This document shows positions 38,219-46,989 of a stretch of DNA of 64,000 nt, piece after piece. The notes beneath the pieces were generated by a model. That model was not told the DNA's origin. It did not search any database and worked only from the letters and a program-made list of their open reading frames with translations. The stretch spans positions 1 through 64,000 of the forward strand of contig NZ_BAMZ01000016.1 in the NCBI RefSeq assembly GCF_000964225.1, given 5' to 3'. Origin of the DNA: Acetobacter syzygii (GTDB lineage: Bacteria; Pseudomonadota; Alphaproteobacteria; Acetobacterales; Acetobacteraceae). The first letter of the stretch is position 1. The number at the start of each line of letters is the position of its first letter. A program made the translations under genes and the position numbers.

Positions 38219-39196
38219 ATGATGCAAACAACACCTCTTTTCCCCAGTATGAGCGCAACTCCTCCCAACCCCCACCAATGCTTTACGGATTTAATCAATC
38301 GTGCACGCGCATATACTCCAGCACCTTACGCAGTTGTCTGGCCCGGTGAAGACCACGCATTGCTTGGTCCACTGGATGCTGCACAGCAGGGGATTATTCA
38401 GCCAGTTTTACTAGGGGATGAGGATTGCATTCACAAAATTGCGGACAAAAACAGGATTGACCTGCAACCTTACCAGATCATTCATTCAAAAACTCCCGAA
38501 AGCGCTGCCCAAAAAGCCGTAGAGCTTGCAAGAACTGGTCATGTCCATGGCCTTATGAAAGGGAGTTTGCATACAGATGTGCTCATGCACGCCGTTGTTG
38601 CTCCAGAAAATGGCTTATGCACAGGTCGCCGTATAAGCCACGTTTTTCTGCTTGCTGTGCCCACTTACCAAAACTTACTTTTTGTAACGGATGCAGCCAT
38701 CAACATTTTCCCTGATCTATCCACAAAACGGGACATTGTTCAAAATGCAATTGACCTACACATAGGCTTGGGCCTTGGGTCACCTAAAGTTGCTATTCTT
38801 TCGGCAGTGGAAGTCATTAACCCCAAAATTCCAAGCACATTAGATGCTGCCAGCCTATGTAAAATGGCCGAAAGAGGACAAATCACTGGAGGGACACTGG
38901 ACGGCCCGCTGGGTATGGATAATGCCATTAACCCTGAAGCCGCCAGAATAAAAGGCATCGCTTCTCCCGTAGCAGGACAAGCGCAAATTCTGGTTACACC
39001 AGATCTAGAATCGGGGAATATGCTTGCTAAAAATCTTATTTTTATGGCGCAGGCCGATTCAGCAGGAATTGCAGTCGGTGCAAAAGTTCCCATAGTCCTG
39101 ACCAGTAGGGCAGACAGCGTGCAAGCCCGCCTGGCTTCGGCAGCTATTGGGGCTTTATATGCCAGATATATGGTGCAACAGGCTGCTGCTTTTTAA
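38219..39196 (+). CDS. phosphate acetyl/butyryltransferase
   Basis: The 325-residue protein is a short PTA_PTB-type enzyme that interconverts an acyl-CoA and acyl phosphate. Signatures include GHVHGLMKGSLHTDVLMHAVV, FVTDAAINIFPDLSTKRDIVQNAI, GGTLDGPLGMDNAINPEAA and SAGIAVGAKVPIVLTSRADS. It lacks the N-terminal extension of the long Pta. Members of this subgroup have been annotated as phosphate acetyltransferase, butyryltransferase or as bifunctional with an enoyl-CoA hydratase domain, which is absent here. The ackA partner 26 bases downstream favours acetyl phosphate as product. ATGs at 38222 and 38249 are alternative starts. Confidence 0.85.
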   Translation: MMQTTPLFPSMSATPPNPHQCFTDLINRARAYTPAPYAVVWPGEDHALLGPLDAAQQGIIQPVLLGDEDCIHKIADKNRIDLQPYQIIHSKTPESAAQKAVELARTGHVHGLMKGSLHTDVLMHAVVAPENGLCTGRRISHVFLLAVPTYQNLLFVTDAAINIFPDLSTKRDIVQNAIDLHIGLGLGSPKVAILSAVEVINPKIPSTLDAASLCKMAERGQITGGTLDGPLGMDNAINPEAARIKGIASPVAGQAQILVTPDLESGNMLAKNLIFMAQADSAGIAVGAKVPIVLTSRADSVQARLASAAIGALYARYMVQQAAAF

Positions 39197-39222
39197 GCTG
39201 CGCACTATGCGGAAAATCGTTC

Positions 39223-40428
39223 ATGTCGAATGTAGTCATTGTTTTTAATGCTGGTTCTTCCAGCTTAAAGTTCACGATTTTTAAGATTGAAAAAAAATCA
39301 ATCATCATCAAGCTCATTAAAGGTCGCATTGAATATGACAATGAGACTTTCCATTTTCTGGCATCCGACCATAATGATCAACTTATCACGCAAAACACTT
39401 TTTCTACGAAAAATAAAGACCCCCTAGAATATCTTTTTTCATGGTTATCTGAACATGAACAGGGAACCCATCATATTGTAGGCGTAGGGCATAGAATAGT
39501 TCATGGGGGGGCAGACTTTGTTGATCCAGTCCGCGTTACACCAGAATTACTGAAGCAGCTTGAATCCTTGACGCCATTTGCACCTCTACACCAGCCTCAA
39601 ACTCTGGCTCCCGTCCATGCCATAACGAAATATAGACCTCAGCTGCCACAAATTGTGTGTTTTGATACAGCATTCCACCGTTCCATCCCCGACATTGCCC
39701 AACTCTTACCACTCCCCAGACGTTATGGAGAAAAGGGAGTACGCCGCTATGGCTTTCATGGTCTTTCTTATGATTTTTTATCTCAAAGGCTCCAGCTCAT
39801 AGATCCGGAACTCGCAAATGGGCGGACTATTTTGGCACATTTGGGAAGCGGAGCAAGCCTGTGCGCTTTAAAACATGGGAAAAGTTTTGAAACAACAATG
39901 GGTTTTTCCACTCTGGATGGCCTTATGATGGGCAGCCGCTGCGGCATGATTGATCCGGGCGCGTTACTTTACATGATCAAGGAAGAAAATGCAGATTGGG
40001 AGACACTGGTCAACACACTCTACCACCAATCTGGTTTATTAGGTGTCTCAGGCATATCAACCGATATGAGAGTCCTGCGGGAACGCCTGATTACCGAGGC
40101 CGATCCAGCCATACGTAAACATATGCAGCAAGCACTCTCCCTCTCTGCTTACCGCATTGTGGAAGAGATCGGTGCACTTACAGCTGTTATGGAAGGCATA
40201 GACGGACTGGTTTTTACCGCTGGTATAGGTGAGCACGATGCTGAATTACGCCAAACAATCTGCCTTGCTCTGAGCTGGCTAGGATTAAAACTTGATACTG
40301 ACGCTAACCAAAAAAATGCAGCCATTATTAGTTCTCCCAGCAGCACAATCCGTGTGCGCGTTGAGCCCACGCATGAAGAACTTATAATCTGCCAGAATGT
40401 TTTACCTTTTATCCAAAGTGCCCTTTAA
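39223..40428 (+). CDS. ackA: acetate kinase
   Basis: The 401-residue ASKHA kinase transfers phosphate between acetate and ATP. Visible motifs: VFNAGSSSLKFTIF at the N-terminus, VGHRIVHGG, FDTAFHRSIPD, YGFHGLSYDFLSQRL, LAHLGSGASLCAL with the nucleotide-binding glycines, TMGFSTLDGLMMGSRCG, and VFTAGIGEHDAELR. It pairs with the upstream phosphotransacylase, allowing ATP to be made from acetyl-CoA or acetate to be activated. In acetic acid bacteria this pair often works with phosphoketolase, which is not in this window. The gene ends six bases before the convergent AcoR-like gene. Confidence 0.95.
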   Translation: MSNVVIVFNAGSSSLKFTIFKIEKKSIIIKLIKGRIEYDNETFHFLASDHNDQLITQNTFSTKNKDPLEYLFSWLSEHEQGTHHIVGVGHRIVHGGADFVDPVRVTPELLKQLESLTPFAPLHQPQTLAPVHAITKYRPQLPQIVCFDTAFHRSIPDIAQLLPLPRRYGEKGVRRYGFHGLSYDFLSQRLQLIDPELANGRTILAHLGSGASLCALKHGKSFETTMGFSTLDGLMMGSRCGMIDPGALLYMIKEENADWETLVNTLYHQSGLLGVSGISTDMRVLRERLITEADPAIRKHMQQALSLSAYRIVEEIGALTAVMEGIDGLVFTAGIGEHDAELRQTICLALSWLGLKLDTDANQKNAAIISSPSSTIRVRVEPTHEELIICQNVLPFIQSAL

Positions 40429-40434
40429 CCCACG

Positions 40435-41403
40435 TTATGAATCCACCTGACTGGAGGATGAAGGGGCAAGGTGGGCCAGCGCACCAATCTTGCGATAAAG
40501 AGTGGAACGGCTGATCCCTAACAAACGTGCAGCAGGGGCAATCTTCCCCTGCGCCATGGAAAGAGCAGCCTCTATAACTGTCCGCTCTGCCTCCTGAAAA
40601 TCTGGAATCCCCGTTGTTCTGGCTCCCAGGTCAAAGCACACACTTGCGATTTCAGGATTATCTATCCCAAGCAGAGATCGTGCGGCATAGGTTGCACCGA
40701 CCACAATCCGTTTATCATCCAGTGCGATCATAGGCAGCGATATGCCTTCGCCCTCTCCTAACAATACAACACTACGGTTGCGAAAAGCTTCCAAAAAACT
40801 TCGCCGTTCCAACCTGCGGGCGGCATCGACCAGTACTGCTTCCATCATCAAGGCGACATGGCCGGACGGATCTGCACGGATGGAGCTGGCATCCAACGCA
40901 CCAGCAACCCGACCATCCGGACCATAAAATGGTACGGCCGAGCAGGTAAGGTAACGCAACCCCGTACACCAATGCTGGTCGCGGTGCACCGTAACGGGCA
41001 CACCTTCAATAAGACAGGTACCAATTCCGTTGGTACCTGCCAGTGATTCCGCCCAGTTGGCACCAGGCCACAAATGCCAGCGACGGCACCCTTTCTCAAA
41101 AGGGGGAGCACCTCGCCGGGCCACCACAATACCCGCAGGGTCTGCAAGCAGCACATTATAATCCAGAGTGGATACAATGCCATGCAGCCGATCCAGTTCC
41201 GGGTCTGCTATTTTCATGGTTACGCCCATGCGTTCACGCGCCTGCCGCAATTCGGCAGAACACAATATATCCGTTGTCAGCGCACGATCTGTGGCAATAC
41301 CATACTCTTCCGCACATCTGCGCCACGACCTTCTGACCATTGGTGGCAAAGTCGACCACACACCGGAAGACAAAGCGAGTGAGTTCATAGCGCTCTTACT
41401 CAT
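40435..41403 (-). CDS. AcoR-like regulator without the AAA+ domain
   Basis: The 322-residue protein has the N-terminal half of AcoR-type activators, including a GAF-like sensor region with WAESLAGTNGIGTCLIEG and LTCSAVPFYGPDGRVAGALDAS, and a C-terminal Fis-type helix-turn-helix (AERTVIEAALSMAQGKIAPAARLLGISRSTLYRKIG). The central sigma54-interacting AAA+ domain is missing: no Walker A loop or GAFTGA is present, and the full-length family is about twice as long. It is divergent from acoABC across 227 bases and probably senses acetoin or a related compound. It should act without sigma54. A second ATG five codons in may be the start. Confidence 0.85.
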   Translation of the reverse strand: MSKSAMNSLALSSGVWSTLPPMVRRSWRRCAEEYGIATDRALTTDILCSAELRQARERMGVTMKIADPELDRLHGIVSTLDYNVLLADPAGIVVARRGAPPFEKGCRRWHLWPGANWAESLAGTNGIGTCLIEGVPVTVHRDQHWCTGLRYLTCSAVPFYGPDGRVAGALDASSIRADPSGHVALMMEAVLVDAARRLERRSFLEAFRNRSVVLLGEGEGISLPMIALDDKRIVVGATYAARSLLGIDNPEIASVCFDLGARTTGIPDFQEAERTVIEAALSMAQGKIAPAARLLGISRSTLYRKIGALAHLAPSSSSQVDS

Positions 41404-41484
41404 ACATCAAAAAATGTTGCTCCACGTGTATTACGTTTCGGATGTGCGACACTTCCCTGCTGGCGGCCTCAAATACGCGTGAGC

Positions 41485-41587
41485 GGAATTTTGCATTCCC
41501 TTTACCCCTCAAGCTATCGGCCCATAACTGCGTGTATACCCACTCCACATCATGTCCTGATCTGTGGAATGGGGCGGAATAATTCCG
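41485..41587. promoter_or_regulatory. repeated GGAAT palindromes upstream of acoA
   Basis: GGAATTTTGCATTCC (41485-41499, 5-5-5) and CGGAATAATTCCG (41575-41587, 6-1-6) are two inverted repeats sharing the GGAAT/ATTCC core, with a lone GGAAT between them near 41566. I found no convincing -24/-12 sigma54 promoter here. They are candidate binding sites for the divergent AcoR-like regulator. Confidence 0.4.
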
Positions 41588-41630
41588 TTTTAGTTTCCAA
41601 CCCATACGGCACAACAAACCGGGGGCAAAC

Positions 41631-42596
41631 ATGCAGATCGCACACGATATTCTTCTGCGTTCTTATCGTTCCATGCGCACAATCCGCGACTTTGAGGAAC
41701 GGCTTCATGTCGAGTTCGCTACCGGAGAAATTCCGGGTTTTGTTCATCTCTACTGTGGTGAAGAGGCATCCGCCGTTGGTGTTTGTGCGCATCTGACAGA
41801 CACAGACACCATTGCCAGCACGCACCGTGGTCATGGTCACTGTATTGCAAAAGGCGTGGGCGTAGATGGTATGATGGCCGAAATTTATGGCCGCAAAACA
41901 GGCGTTTGCCATGGCAAAGGGGGGTCTATGCATATTGCAGACCTATCCTTGGGCATGTTGGGAGCCAACGGCATTGTCGGAGGCGGTCCTCCCCTTATCT
42001 GCGGCGCGGCACTTTCACATAAAGTGCTGAACGATGGCGGTGTTGCTGTGGCGTTTTACGGTGACGGGGCATCCAATGAGGGCACAACACTGGAAAGCCT
42101 GAATCTGGCCATGGTCTGGCAACTCCCTGCCGTATTCGTTTGTGAAGACAACGGCTATGGTGAGGCTACAGGCGCATCCTACGCATGTGCAGGAACGCAA
42201 AAAGCCCGCGCTGCTGGGTTTGGTATGCCGTATTTTGATTGTGACGGCACTGATTTTTTTGCTGTTTACGAAGCGGCGGGAGCCGCCATAGCTCATGCGC
42301 GGGCAGGCAACGGCCCGGTTATGCTGCACGTTCAATTAGCCCGCTGGTATGGCCATTTTGAAGGTGATGCCATGACTTACCGCGCCAATGGTGAAGTTGC
42401 CAGCTTAAGAGCGGAGCATGATTGCCTTAAAAACTTTCGGCAACGTGTAACGGAAGTCAGCCTGCTGGAGCCATCCGCACTGGATGATATTGACGCCAGC
42501 GTAAAGGACGAAATTGACGCGGCCGTTACCGCTGCCAAGAACGCCCCATTACCCGAACCCGCAGATCTGGAAGCAGATGTTTACGTCTCTTACTAA
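41631..42596 (+). CDS. acoA: acetoin dehydrogenase E1 alpha subunit
   Basis: The 321-residue protein is the TPP-binding alpha chain of the acetoin-cleaving dehydrogenase complex. The TPP motif reads GDGASNEGTTLESLNLAMVWQLPAVFVCEDN. Upstream parts (RSMRTIRDFEERLHVEFATGEIPGFVHLYCGEEASAVG and STHRGHGHCIAKGV) are typical of AcoA rather than pyruvate dehydrogenase alpha, though the families are close. Acetoin is split to acetaldehyde and acetyl-CoA. The beta subunit gene follows after 26 bases. Confidence 0.88.
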   Translation: MQIAHDILLRSYRSMRTIRDFEERLHVEFATGEIPGFVHLYCGEEASAVGVCAHLTDTDTIASTHRGHGHCIAKGVGVDGMMAEIYGRKTGVCHGKGGSMHIADLSLGMLGANGIVGGGPPLICGAALSHKVLNDGGVAVAFYGDGASNEGTTLESLNLAMVWQLPAVFVCEDNGYGEATGASYACAGTQKARAAGFGMPYFDCDGTDFFAVYEAAGAAIAHARAGNGPVMLHVQLARWYGHFEGDAMTYRANGEVASLRAEHDCLKNFRQRVTEVSLLEPSALDDIDASVKDEIDAAVTAAKNAPLPEPADLEADVYVSY

Positions 42597-42622
42597 ATCC
42601 AAGCGTAAAATGGAGAGTCACT

Positions 42623-43654
42623 ATGTCCAAAAAAAGCTTTCGGCAGGCTATTAACGAAGCTCTGCGGCAGGAAATGCAGCGTGATCCACGCGTTATTCTT
42701 ATGGGCGAAGATATTGCGGGCGGGCAGGGTGGCACTGCCGGCGTGGTCGATGCATGGGGGGGCGTTCTGGGCGTAACCAAAGGGCTTTACACGGAATTTG
42801 GTGCCAACCGGGTATTTGATACGCCCATTTCCGAAGCGTCTTACATTGGTGCCGCCGTAGGTGCCGCCGCGACAGGTCTCAGACCTGTTGCAGAACTGAT
42901 GTTTGTGGATTTTGTTGGCTGCTGTCTGGATCAGATCATGAATCAGGCTGCCAAGTTCCGCTACATGTTTGGTGGCAAAGCCCGCACTCCGCTGGTCATC
43001 AGAGCCATGTATGGCGCAGGCTTTAATGCCGCAGCACAGCATAGTCAGGCGCTTTACCCGCTCTTTACCCACATTCCGGGGCTTAAAGTTGTGGTTCCTT
43101 CAAGTCCCTATGAGGCAAAGGGCCTCCTGATCGAAGCCATACGAGACGATGACCCTGTGATCTTCCTTGAAAATAAAGTCATGTATGATGATGAGGAAGA
43201 AGTGCCGGATGAGCCATACTCCATTCCATTTGGTGAGGCCAACCTTACGCGGGAAGGAGATGATGTCACCATTGTTGCATTTGGCCGCATGGTCAACTTT
43301 GCCAATGAAGCAGCCGACAGGCTGGAAAAAGACGGCATAAGCTGCACGGTTGTTGACCCCCGCACGACCTCTCCATTGGATAGTGCGACCATACTGGAAT
43401 GCGTGGAAGATACCGGGCGTCTGGTTATTGTGGACGAGTCCAGCCCACGCTGCAACATGGCAACAGATGTCGCTGCACTTGTGGCAGAACAAGCATTTGA
43501 CGCCCTTAAAGCACCTATTCGTCAGGTGGTGCCACCACATACACCAGTTCCCTTCGCAACGGTGTTGGAAAAACTATACCTCCCTGATTCCGCCCGCATT
43601 GAATCCGCCGTGCGGTCCGTAATGGCCTACAAAAAAGCAAAGCAGGATGCCTGA
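42623..43654 (+). CDS. acoB: acetoin dehydrogenase E1 beta subunit
   Basis: The 343-residue transketolase-like protein pairs with AcoA. Family landmarks are RQAINEALRQEMQRDPRVILMGEDIAGGQGGTAG, RVFDTPISEASYIGAAVGAAATGLRPVAEL, and the C-terminal domain from DVTIVAFGRMVNFANEAA through VVDPRTTSPLD. A GGAGA-like ribosome-binding site precedes the start. The acoC gene starts three bases after its stop. Confidence 0.9.
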   Translation: MSKKSFRQAINEALRQEMQRDPRVILMGEDIAGGQGGTAGVVDAWGGVLGVTKGLYTEFGANRVFDTPISEASYIGAAVGAAATGLRPVAELMFVDFVGCCLDQIMNQAAKFRYMFGGKARTPLVIRAMYGAGFNAAAQHSQALYPLFTHIPGLKVVVPSSPYEAKGLLIEAIRDDDPVIFLENKVMYDDEEEVPDEPYSIPFGEANLTREGDDVTIVAFGRMVNFANEAADRLEKDGISCTVVDPRTTSPLDSATILECVEDTGRLVIVDESSPRCNMATDVAALVAEQAFDALKAPIRQVVPPHTPVPFATVLEKLYLPDSARIESAVRSVMAYKKAKQDA

Positions 43655-43657
43655 ACA

Positions 43658-44779
43658 ATGACAGACCTTATTACCCCCATTACAATGCCCAAATTTGGTC
43701 TGGCCATGACCGAAGGAAAAATAACCAGTTGGAATGTCTCCCCCGGTGCCCAAATTGATGTCGGGCAGGAAATTGCAGATATAGAAACTACCAAGATCAC
43801 CAATGGTTACGAAAGCCCAGCCACAGGCACATTGCGTCGTCAGGTCGCCACAGAAGGTGAAACTCTGCCCGTTGGTGCCTTGCTAGGTGTGCTGGCCGAC
43901 CCCACGGTCAGTGATGCAGACCTTGACGCATTTATTGAAAAATTCCAGTCTGATTTTTCATCCGGCAGTGCTGATACCGCCCAGACTGACCACGCGGAAC
44001 CCACTTTGGTCACTGTAGGCGAATTAACACTACGTGTTCAGGAAGCAGGGCAGGGGGAAGATACACCTCTTATCTTCATTCATGGTTTTGGTGGCGATTT
44101 AAGCAACTGGATGCTGAACCAGAACGATCTTGCTGGCAGCAGAAAAACTATTGCTTTTGATTTGCCTGGCCATGGAGGCTCCACCAAAACTGTGGGAGAC
44201 GGCAAACCTGCCACGTTTGCTGCCACAACATCCGCTTTAATGGATAAGCTGGGCCTCGCTCAGGCTCACGTTGTTGGGCATTCGCTCGGGGGTGCCATTG
44301 CATTGGAGTTGCTCAAAACATTCCCACAAAAAGTCGCTTCACTCTCACTCATTGCCCCCGCAGGTTTGGGGCGAGCCATCAACATGGATTTTATTGATGG
44401 TTTTATCTCTGCGGATCGCCGCAAAACTCTGGAACCAGTTCTGCACTATCTGGTGCACGATAAAACACTTATCTCGCGTAGAATGGTTGAAGATATCATT
44501 CGTTTCAAACGTCTGGATGGTGCGCTTCAGAGCCTTCAAACTATTGCGACAAGCTGTTTTCCGGATGGCAAACAGGCAGATGATCTTAAACCAGTTCTGA
44601 CAAGTTTTTCCGGCTCTGCGCAGATTATATGGGGCGCTGATGATGAAGTTTTATCCCCGACAGATGCAAAGGGCTTACCAGATAGCATAGAGGTTATCAC
44701 TCTTGAACAAACAGGGCATATGCCACAATTGGAAAAAGCAGCAGAAGTAAATGCAGCAATTTCCAAAATTATAAAATAA
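43658..44779 (+). CDS. acoC: acetoin dehydrogenase E2: lipoyl domain fused to an alpha/beta hydrolase fold
   Basis: Residues 1-80 form a lipoyl domain with the attachment site Lys46 in ADIETTKITNG. After an acidic linker (about 85-115) comes an alpha/beta-hydrolase domain with FIHGFGGDLSNW, the nucleophile elbow VVGHSLGG (Ser209), GADDEVLSPTDA and the His in TGHMPQLE. This fusion is the hallmark of AcoC-type acetyltransferases and supports acetoin, rather than pyruvate, as substrate of the complex. No E3 (dihydrolipoamide dehydrogenase) gene follows, so the complex may borrow one. A strong terminator closes the operon. Confidence 0.9.
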   Translation: MTDLITPITMPKFGLAMTEGKITSWNVSPGAQIDVGQEIADIETTKITNGYESPATGTLRRQVATEGETLPVGALLGVLADPTVSDADLDAFIEKFQSDFSSGSADTAQTDHAEPTLVTVGELTLRVQEAGQGEDTPLIFIHGFGGDLSNWMLNQNDLAGSRKTIAFDLPGHGGSTKTVGDGKPATFAATTSALMDKLGLAQAHVVGHSLGGAIALELLKTFPQKVASLSLIAPAGLGRAINMDFIDGFISADRRKTLEPVLHYLVHDKTLISRRMVEDIIRFKRLDGALQSLQTIATSCFPDGKQADDLKPVLTSFSGSAQIIWGADDEVLSPTDAKGLPDSIEVITLEQTGHMPQLEKAAEVNAAISKIIK

Positions 44780-44787
44780 TAGACAAA

Positions 44788-44827
44788 AAAAGCCCGTGCT
44801 AAATTTTAAGATTTAGCACGGGCTTTT
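44788..44827. terminator. bidirectional terminator between acoC and mntH
   Basis: A 17-bp perfect stem (AAAAGCCCGTGCTAAAT on its left side, 44788-44804, with 44811-44827) has the loop TTTAAG and A/T runs on both sides. It serves the two convergent genes. Confidence 0.9.
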
Positions 44828-44843
44828 ATTGAATAAGTAAAAA

Positions 44844-46175
44844 TCAGAAAGCCAAGGTATCATACAATAGCTTAAAATTCAGAACAAGAATAACACCAGC
44901 AACAAGCCAAGAAAAAACCATAAGCGGGCGCGATATAACAAAAGGCCCCATAAGCTTACGGTTGGAAACAAATAGAACCAGAGGAATAACCGCAAAAGGT
45001 AACTGCATGGACAGCACAACCTGACTGGCCATTAAAAGCTGTCCAACGCTTGATGAACCGTAAATAGCCGTGGCAAAAACAACCGGTATGATCGCCAGAC
45101 CACGGGTTAATAACCGCCTTGCCCAATGAGGCAGCCGGATATGAAGAAACCCTTCCATAATAATCTGTCCAGCCAGCGTGCCGGTAATGGTCGAGTTTGT
45201 GCCCGCAGCAAGGAGAGCTAGACCAAACAGCGTGGATGCAATGCCCATTCCCAACAGAGGGGAAAGCAAATGGTAGGCATCTTCTATTTCAGCTACATCC
45301 TGATGCCCGGTTGTATGGAATGCTGCGGCTGCCACGATTAAAATAGCGGCATTAATGAACAATGCCAGCATAAGAGCGATTGAACTATCCCACGTCGCCC
45401 AGCGGAGCGCATCCTTACGACCTTTTTCCGTTCTGTCGTAAGCGCGACTTTGCACAATGGATGAATGCAAATACAGATTATGCGGCATAACAGTAGCGCC
45501 AATAATACCTATGGCAATATAGAGCATCTGACTATTGGTCAGAATTTCAACTGATGGCTTTAATCCGGAAAGGATTGCCCCAAAAGGCGGAGCGGCGGCA
45601 ACCAGTTGCACGCCAAAACAAAGAGCAATAATCGCTAAAAGACCAATAATAAACGATTCCAGATACCGAAAACCACGGTTCATAAGGAACAAAATCAGCA
45701 CGGCATCAAGGCTGGAAATCAAAGCCCCAACAAGCAACGGAATATGAAACAGCAGTTGCAGCGCAACAGCCGTACCAATAACCTCCGCCAGATCGCAGGC
45801 AATAATTGCGAGTTCACACGCGACCCATAACAGAAAATTCACAGCAGGATGGAAACGCTGCCTACAGGCCTGAGCAAGGTCTAGCCCCGTTGCTATGCCC
45901 AATCTTGCGGAAAGGGCCTGTAGTAAAATTGCCATAAAATTGGACAATAAAATAACAGACAGAAGCGTATAACCAAACTGAGCCCCACCCTGCAAATCGG
46001 TCGCCCAGTTACCGGGATCCATATACCCGACCGACACCATATACCCCGGCCCGACATAGCTTAAAAAACGTCGCATCCAGTGGGTATTATCTTGCGGTAC
46101 CCGAACACTCGCAAATGCTTCAGGCAAAGAGCGCCGGTCATGGACATGGTTGGGTTGAAATGCAGATGGTTGCAT
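44844..46175 (-). CDS. mntH: Nramp-family manganese/divalent metal transporter
   Basis: The 443-residue protein has eleven hydrophobic segments and the two metal-binding Nramp motifs: [15 protein letters not shown] in helix 1 and [10 protein letters not shown] in helix 6. It imports Mn(II), possibly Fe(II), with protons. I start at the ATG at 46175; a GTG at 46187 is in frame, and neither has a good ribosome-binding site. Upstream, toward the deformylase-like gene, lies a leader with a hairpin, a short reading frame and direct repeats that may give metal control. Confidence 0.92.
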   Translation of the reverse strand: MQPSAFQPNHVHDRRSLPEAFASVRVPQDNTHWMRRFLSYVGPGYMVSVGYMDPGNWATDLQGGAQFGYTLLSVILLSNFMAILLQALSARLGIATGLDLAQACRQRFHPAVNFLLWVACELAIIACDLAEVIGTAVALQLLFHIPLLVGALISSLDAVLILFLMNRGFRYLESFIIGLLAIIALCFGVQLVAAAPPFGAILSGLKPSVEILTNSQMLYIAIGIIGATVMPHNLYLHSSIVQSRAYDRTEKGRKDALRWATWDSSIALMLALFINAAILIVAAAAFHTTGHQDVAEIEDAYHLLSPLLGMGIASTLFGLALLAAGTNSTITGTLAGQIIMEGFLHIRLPHWARRLLTRGLAIIPVVFATAIYGSSSVGQLLMASQVVLSMQLPFAVIPLVLFVSNRKLMGPFVISRPLMVFSWLVAGVILVLNFKLLYDTLAF

Positions 46176-46214
46176 TATCTTTAGCACTCAAAATGGTTCG
46201 GGTTACGTAGAAAA

Positions 46215-46320
46215 TTAAGAGATATAACCGCCAAAGACGGATAACCGCATGGGAATGAGTACTTTAATGGTCCTCATTCCTGAACTGTGGCAACAGATGC
46301 CCCAATGAGCAAGCCCCAAT
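46215..46320 (-). promoter_or_regulatory. structured leader region of mntH
   Basis: On the mntH-sense strand this region has two GCCCCAAT elements as direct repeats (plus-strand 46299-46306 and 46313-46320), then a hairpin of eight perfect base pairs (GGAATGAG/CTCATTCC, plus-strand 46252-46259 and 46273-46280). A 20-codon frame beginning MRTIKVLIPMRL (46277 down to 46215) starts inside the hairpin and ends 39 bases before the mntH ATG. Its AGGA directly touches the ATG, which is poor spacing, so translation is doubtful. I could not match the region to a known manganese riboswitch. Confidence 0.35.
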
Positions 46321-46455
46321 ACGTTATTAAATTCCACAAAATGCTTCCAGACAATCAAAAGCACTTTATTGGCTTGCTTAGACATCTGCGATAAAAGTGA
46401 ACCATACCGACTGGCAGAGCCATCCAGCACATATCGACCAACACAAAGATTACAT

Positions 46456-46944
46456 ATGACCGTACAGCCAATTATCTTTTTCCCTGACCAGCGTTTAAAG
46501 CAGATTTGTGCTCCCGTAATAGAGTTCGATAACGCTCTACGTACCCTCACCATAGATCTGCTGGATACGCTACGCGCAGCTCCCGGTATTGGCATTACTG
46601 CCCCCCATATTGGCATTAACCAGCGCGTGGTCCTGCTGGACCTACCTCAATCCAACATGCCAGAGATTTACATTAATCCGGAAATTACCTGGCTGTCAGA
46701 TAACAAAAAGCAGAATGAAGAAGGAAGTATTTCCATGCCGGGTATTTCGGCTCCTGTCGAACGCTCAGTAACCATACGATTTTGCTACACGGATCTTTAT
46801 GGCAAGGAGCACACAGAAGAAGCAGATGGATTACGCTCCATCTGCCTTCAGCATGAGATTGATCAGCTCAACGGCATATTCTGGATACAAAGATTATCTG
46901 CCCTGCGGCGGACCCGACTTCTGACACGCTACAAAAATATATAA
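46456..46944 (+). CDS. peptide deformylase-like protein with altered catalytic residues
   Basis: The 162-residue protein aligns along its length with peptide deformylase, but all three motifs are changed. Motif 1 reads PGIGITAPHIG, with His51 where the catalytic Gln50 of E. coli is found. Motif 2 reads EEGSISMPG, with Ser91 replacing the metal-ligand Cys. Motif 3 reads QHEIDQLNG, keeping His133 and Glu134 but with Gln137 in place of the second His ligand. Metal binding and deformylation are therefore unlikely in the usual way. It may be a regulator, an enzyme with another activity or a gene in decay, although its frame is intact. The in-frame upstream part to 46369 shows no homology. Confidence 0.82.
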   Translation: MTVQPIIFFPDQRLKQICAPVIEFDNALRTLTIDLLDTLRAAPGIGITAPHIGINQRVVLLDLPQSNMPEIYINPEITWLSDNKKQNEEGSISMPGISAPVERSVTIRFCYTDLYGKEHTEEADGLRSICLQHEIDQLNGIFWIQRLSALRRTRLLTRYKNI

Positions 46945-46989
46945 CTACCAATTTCAAATAAAGTCTTTAAAATAGACCTTCTGTATAAT

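Noticed and set aside
41461-41500. Sigma54 promoter before acoA
   Set aside because: A TTGCA element exists, but the required GG at -24 is missing at the correct distance.
46215-46616. 133-codon minus-strand frame upstream of mntH
   Set aside because: Most of it is antisense to the deformylase-like gene, with no ribosome-binding site or family resemblance; only its last 20 codons fall in the mntH leader.
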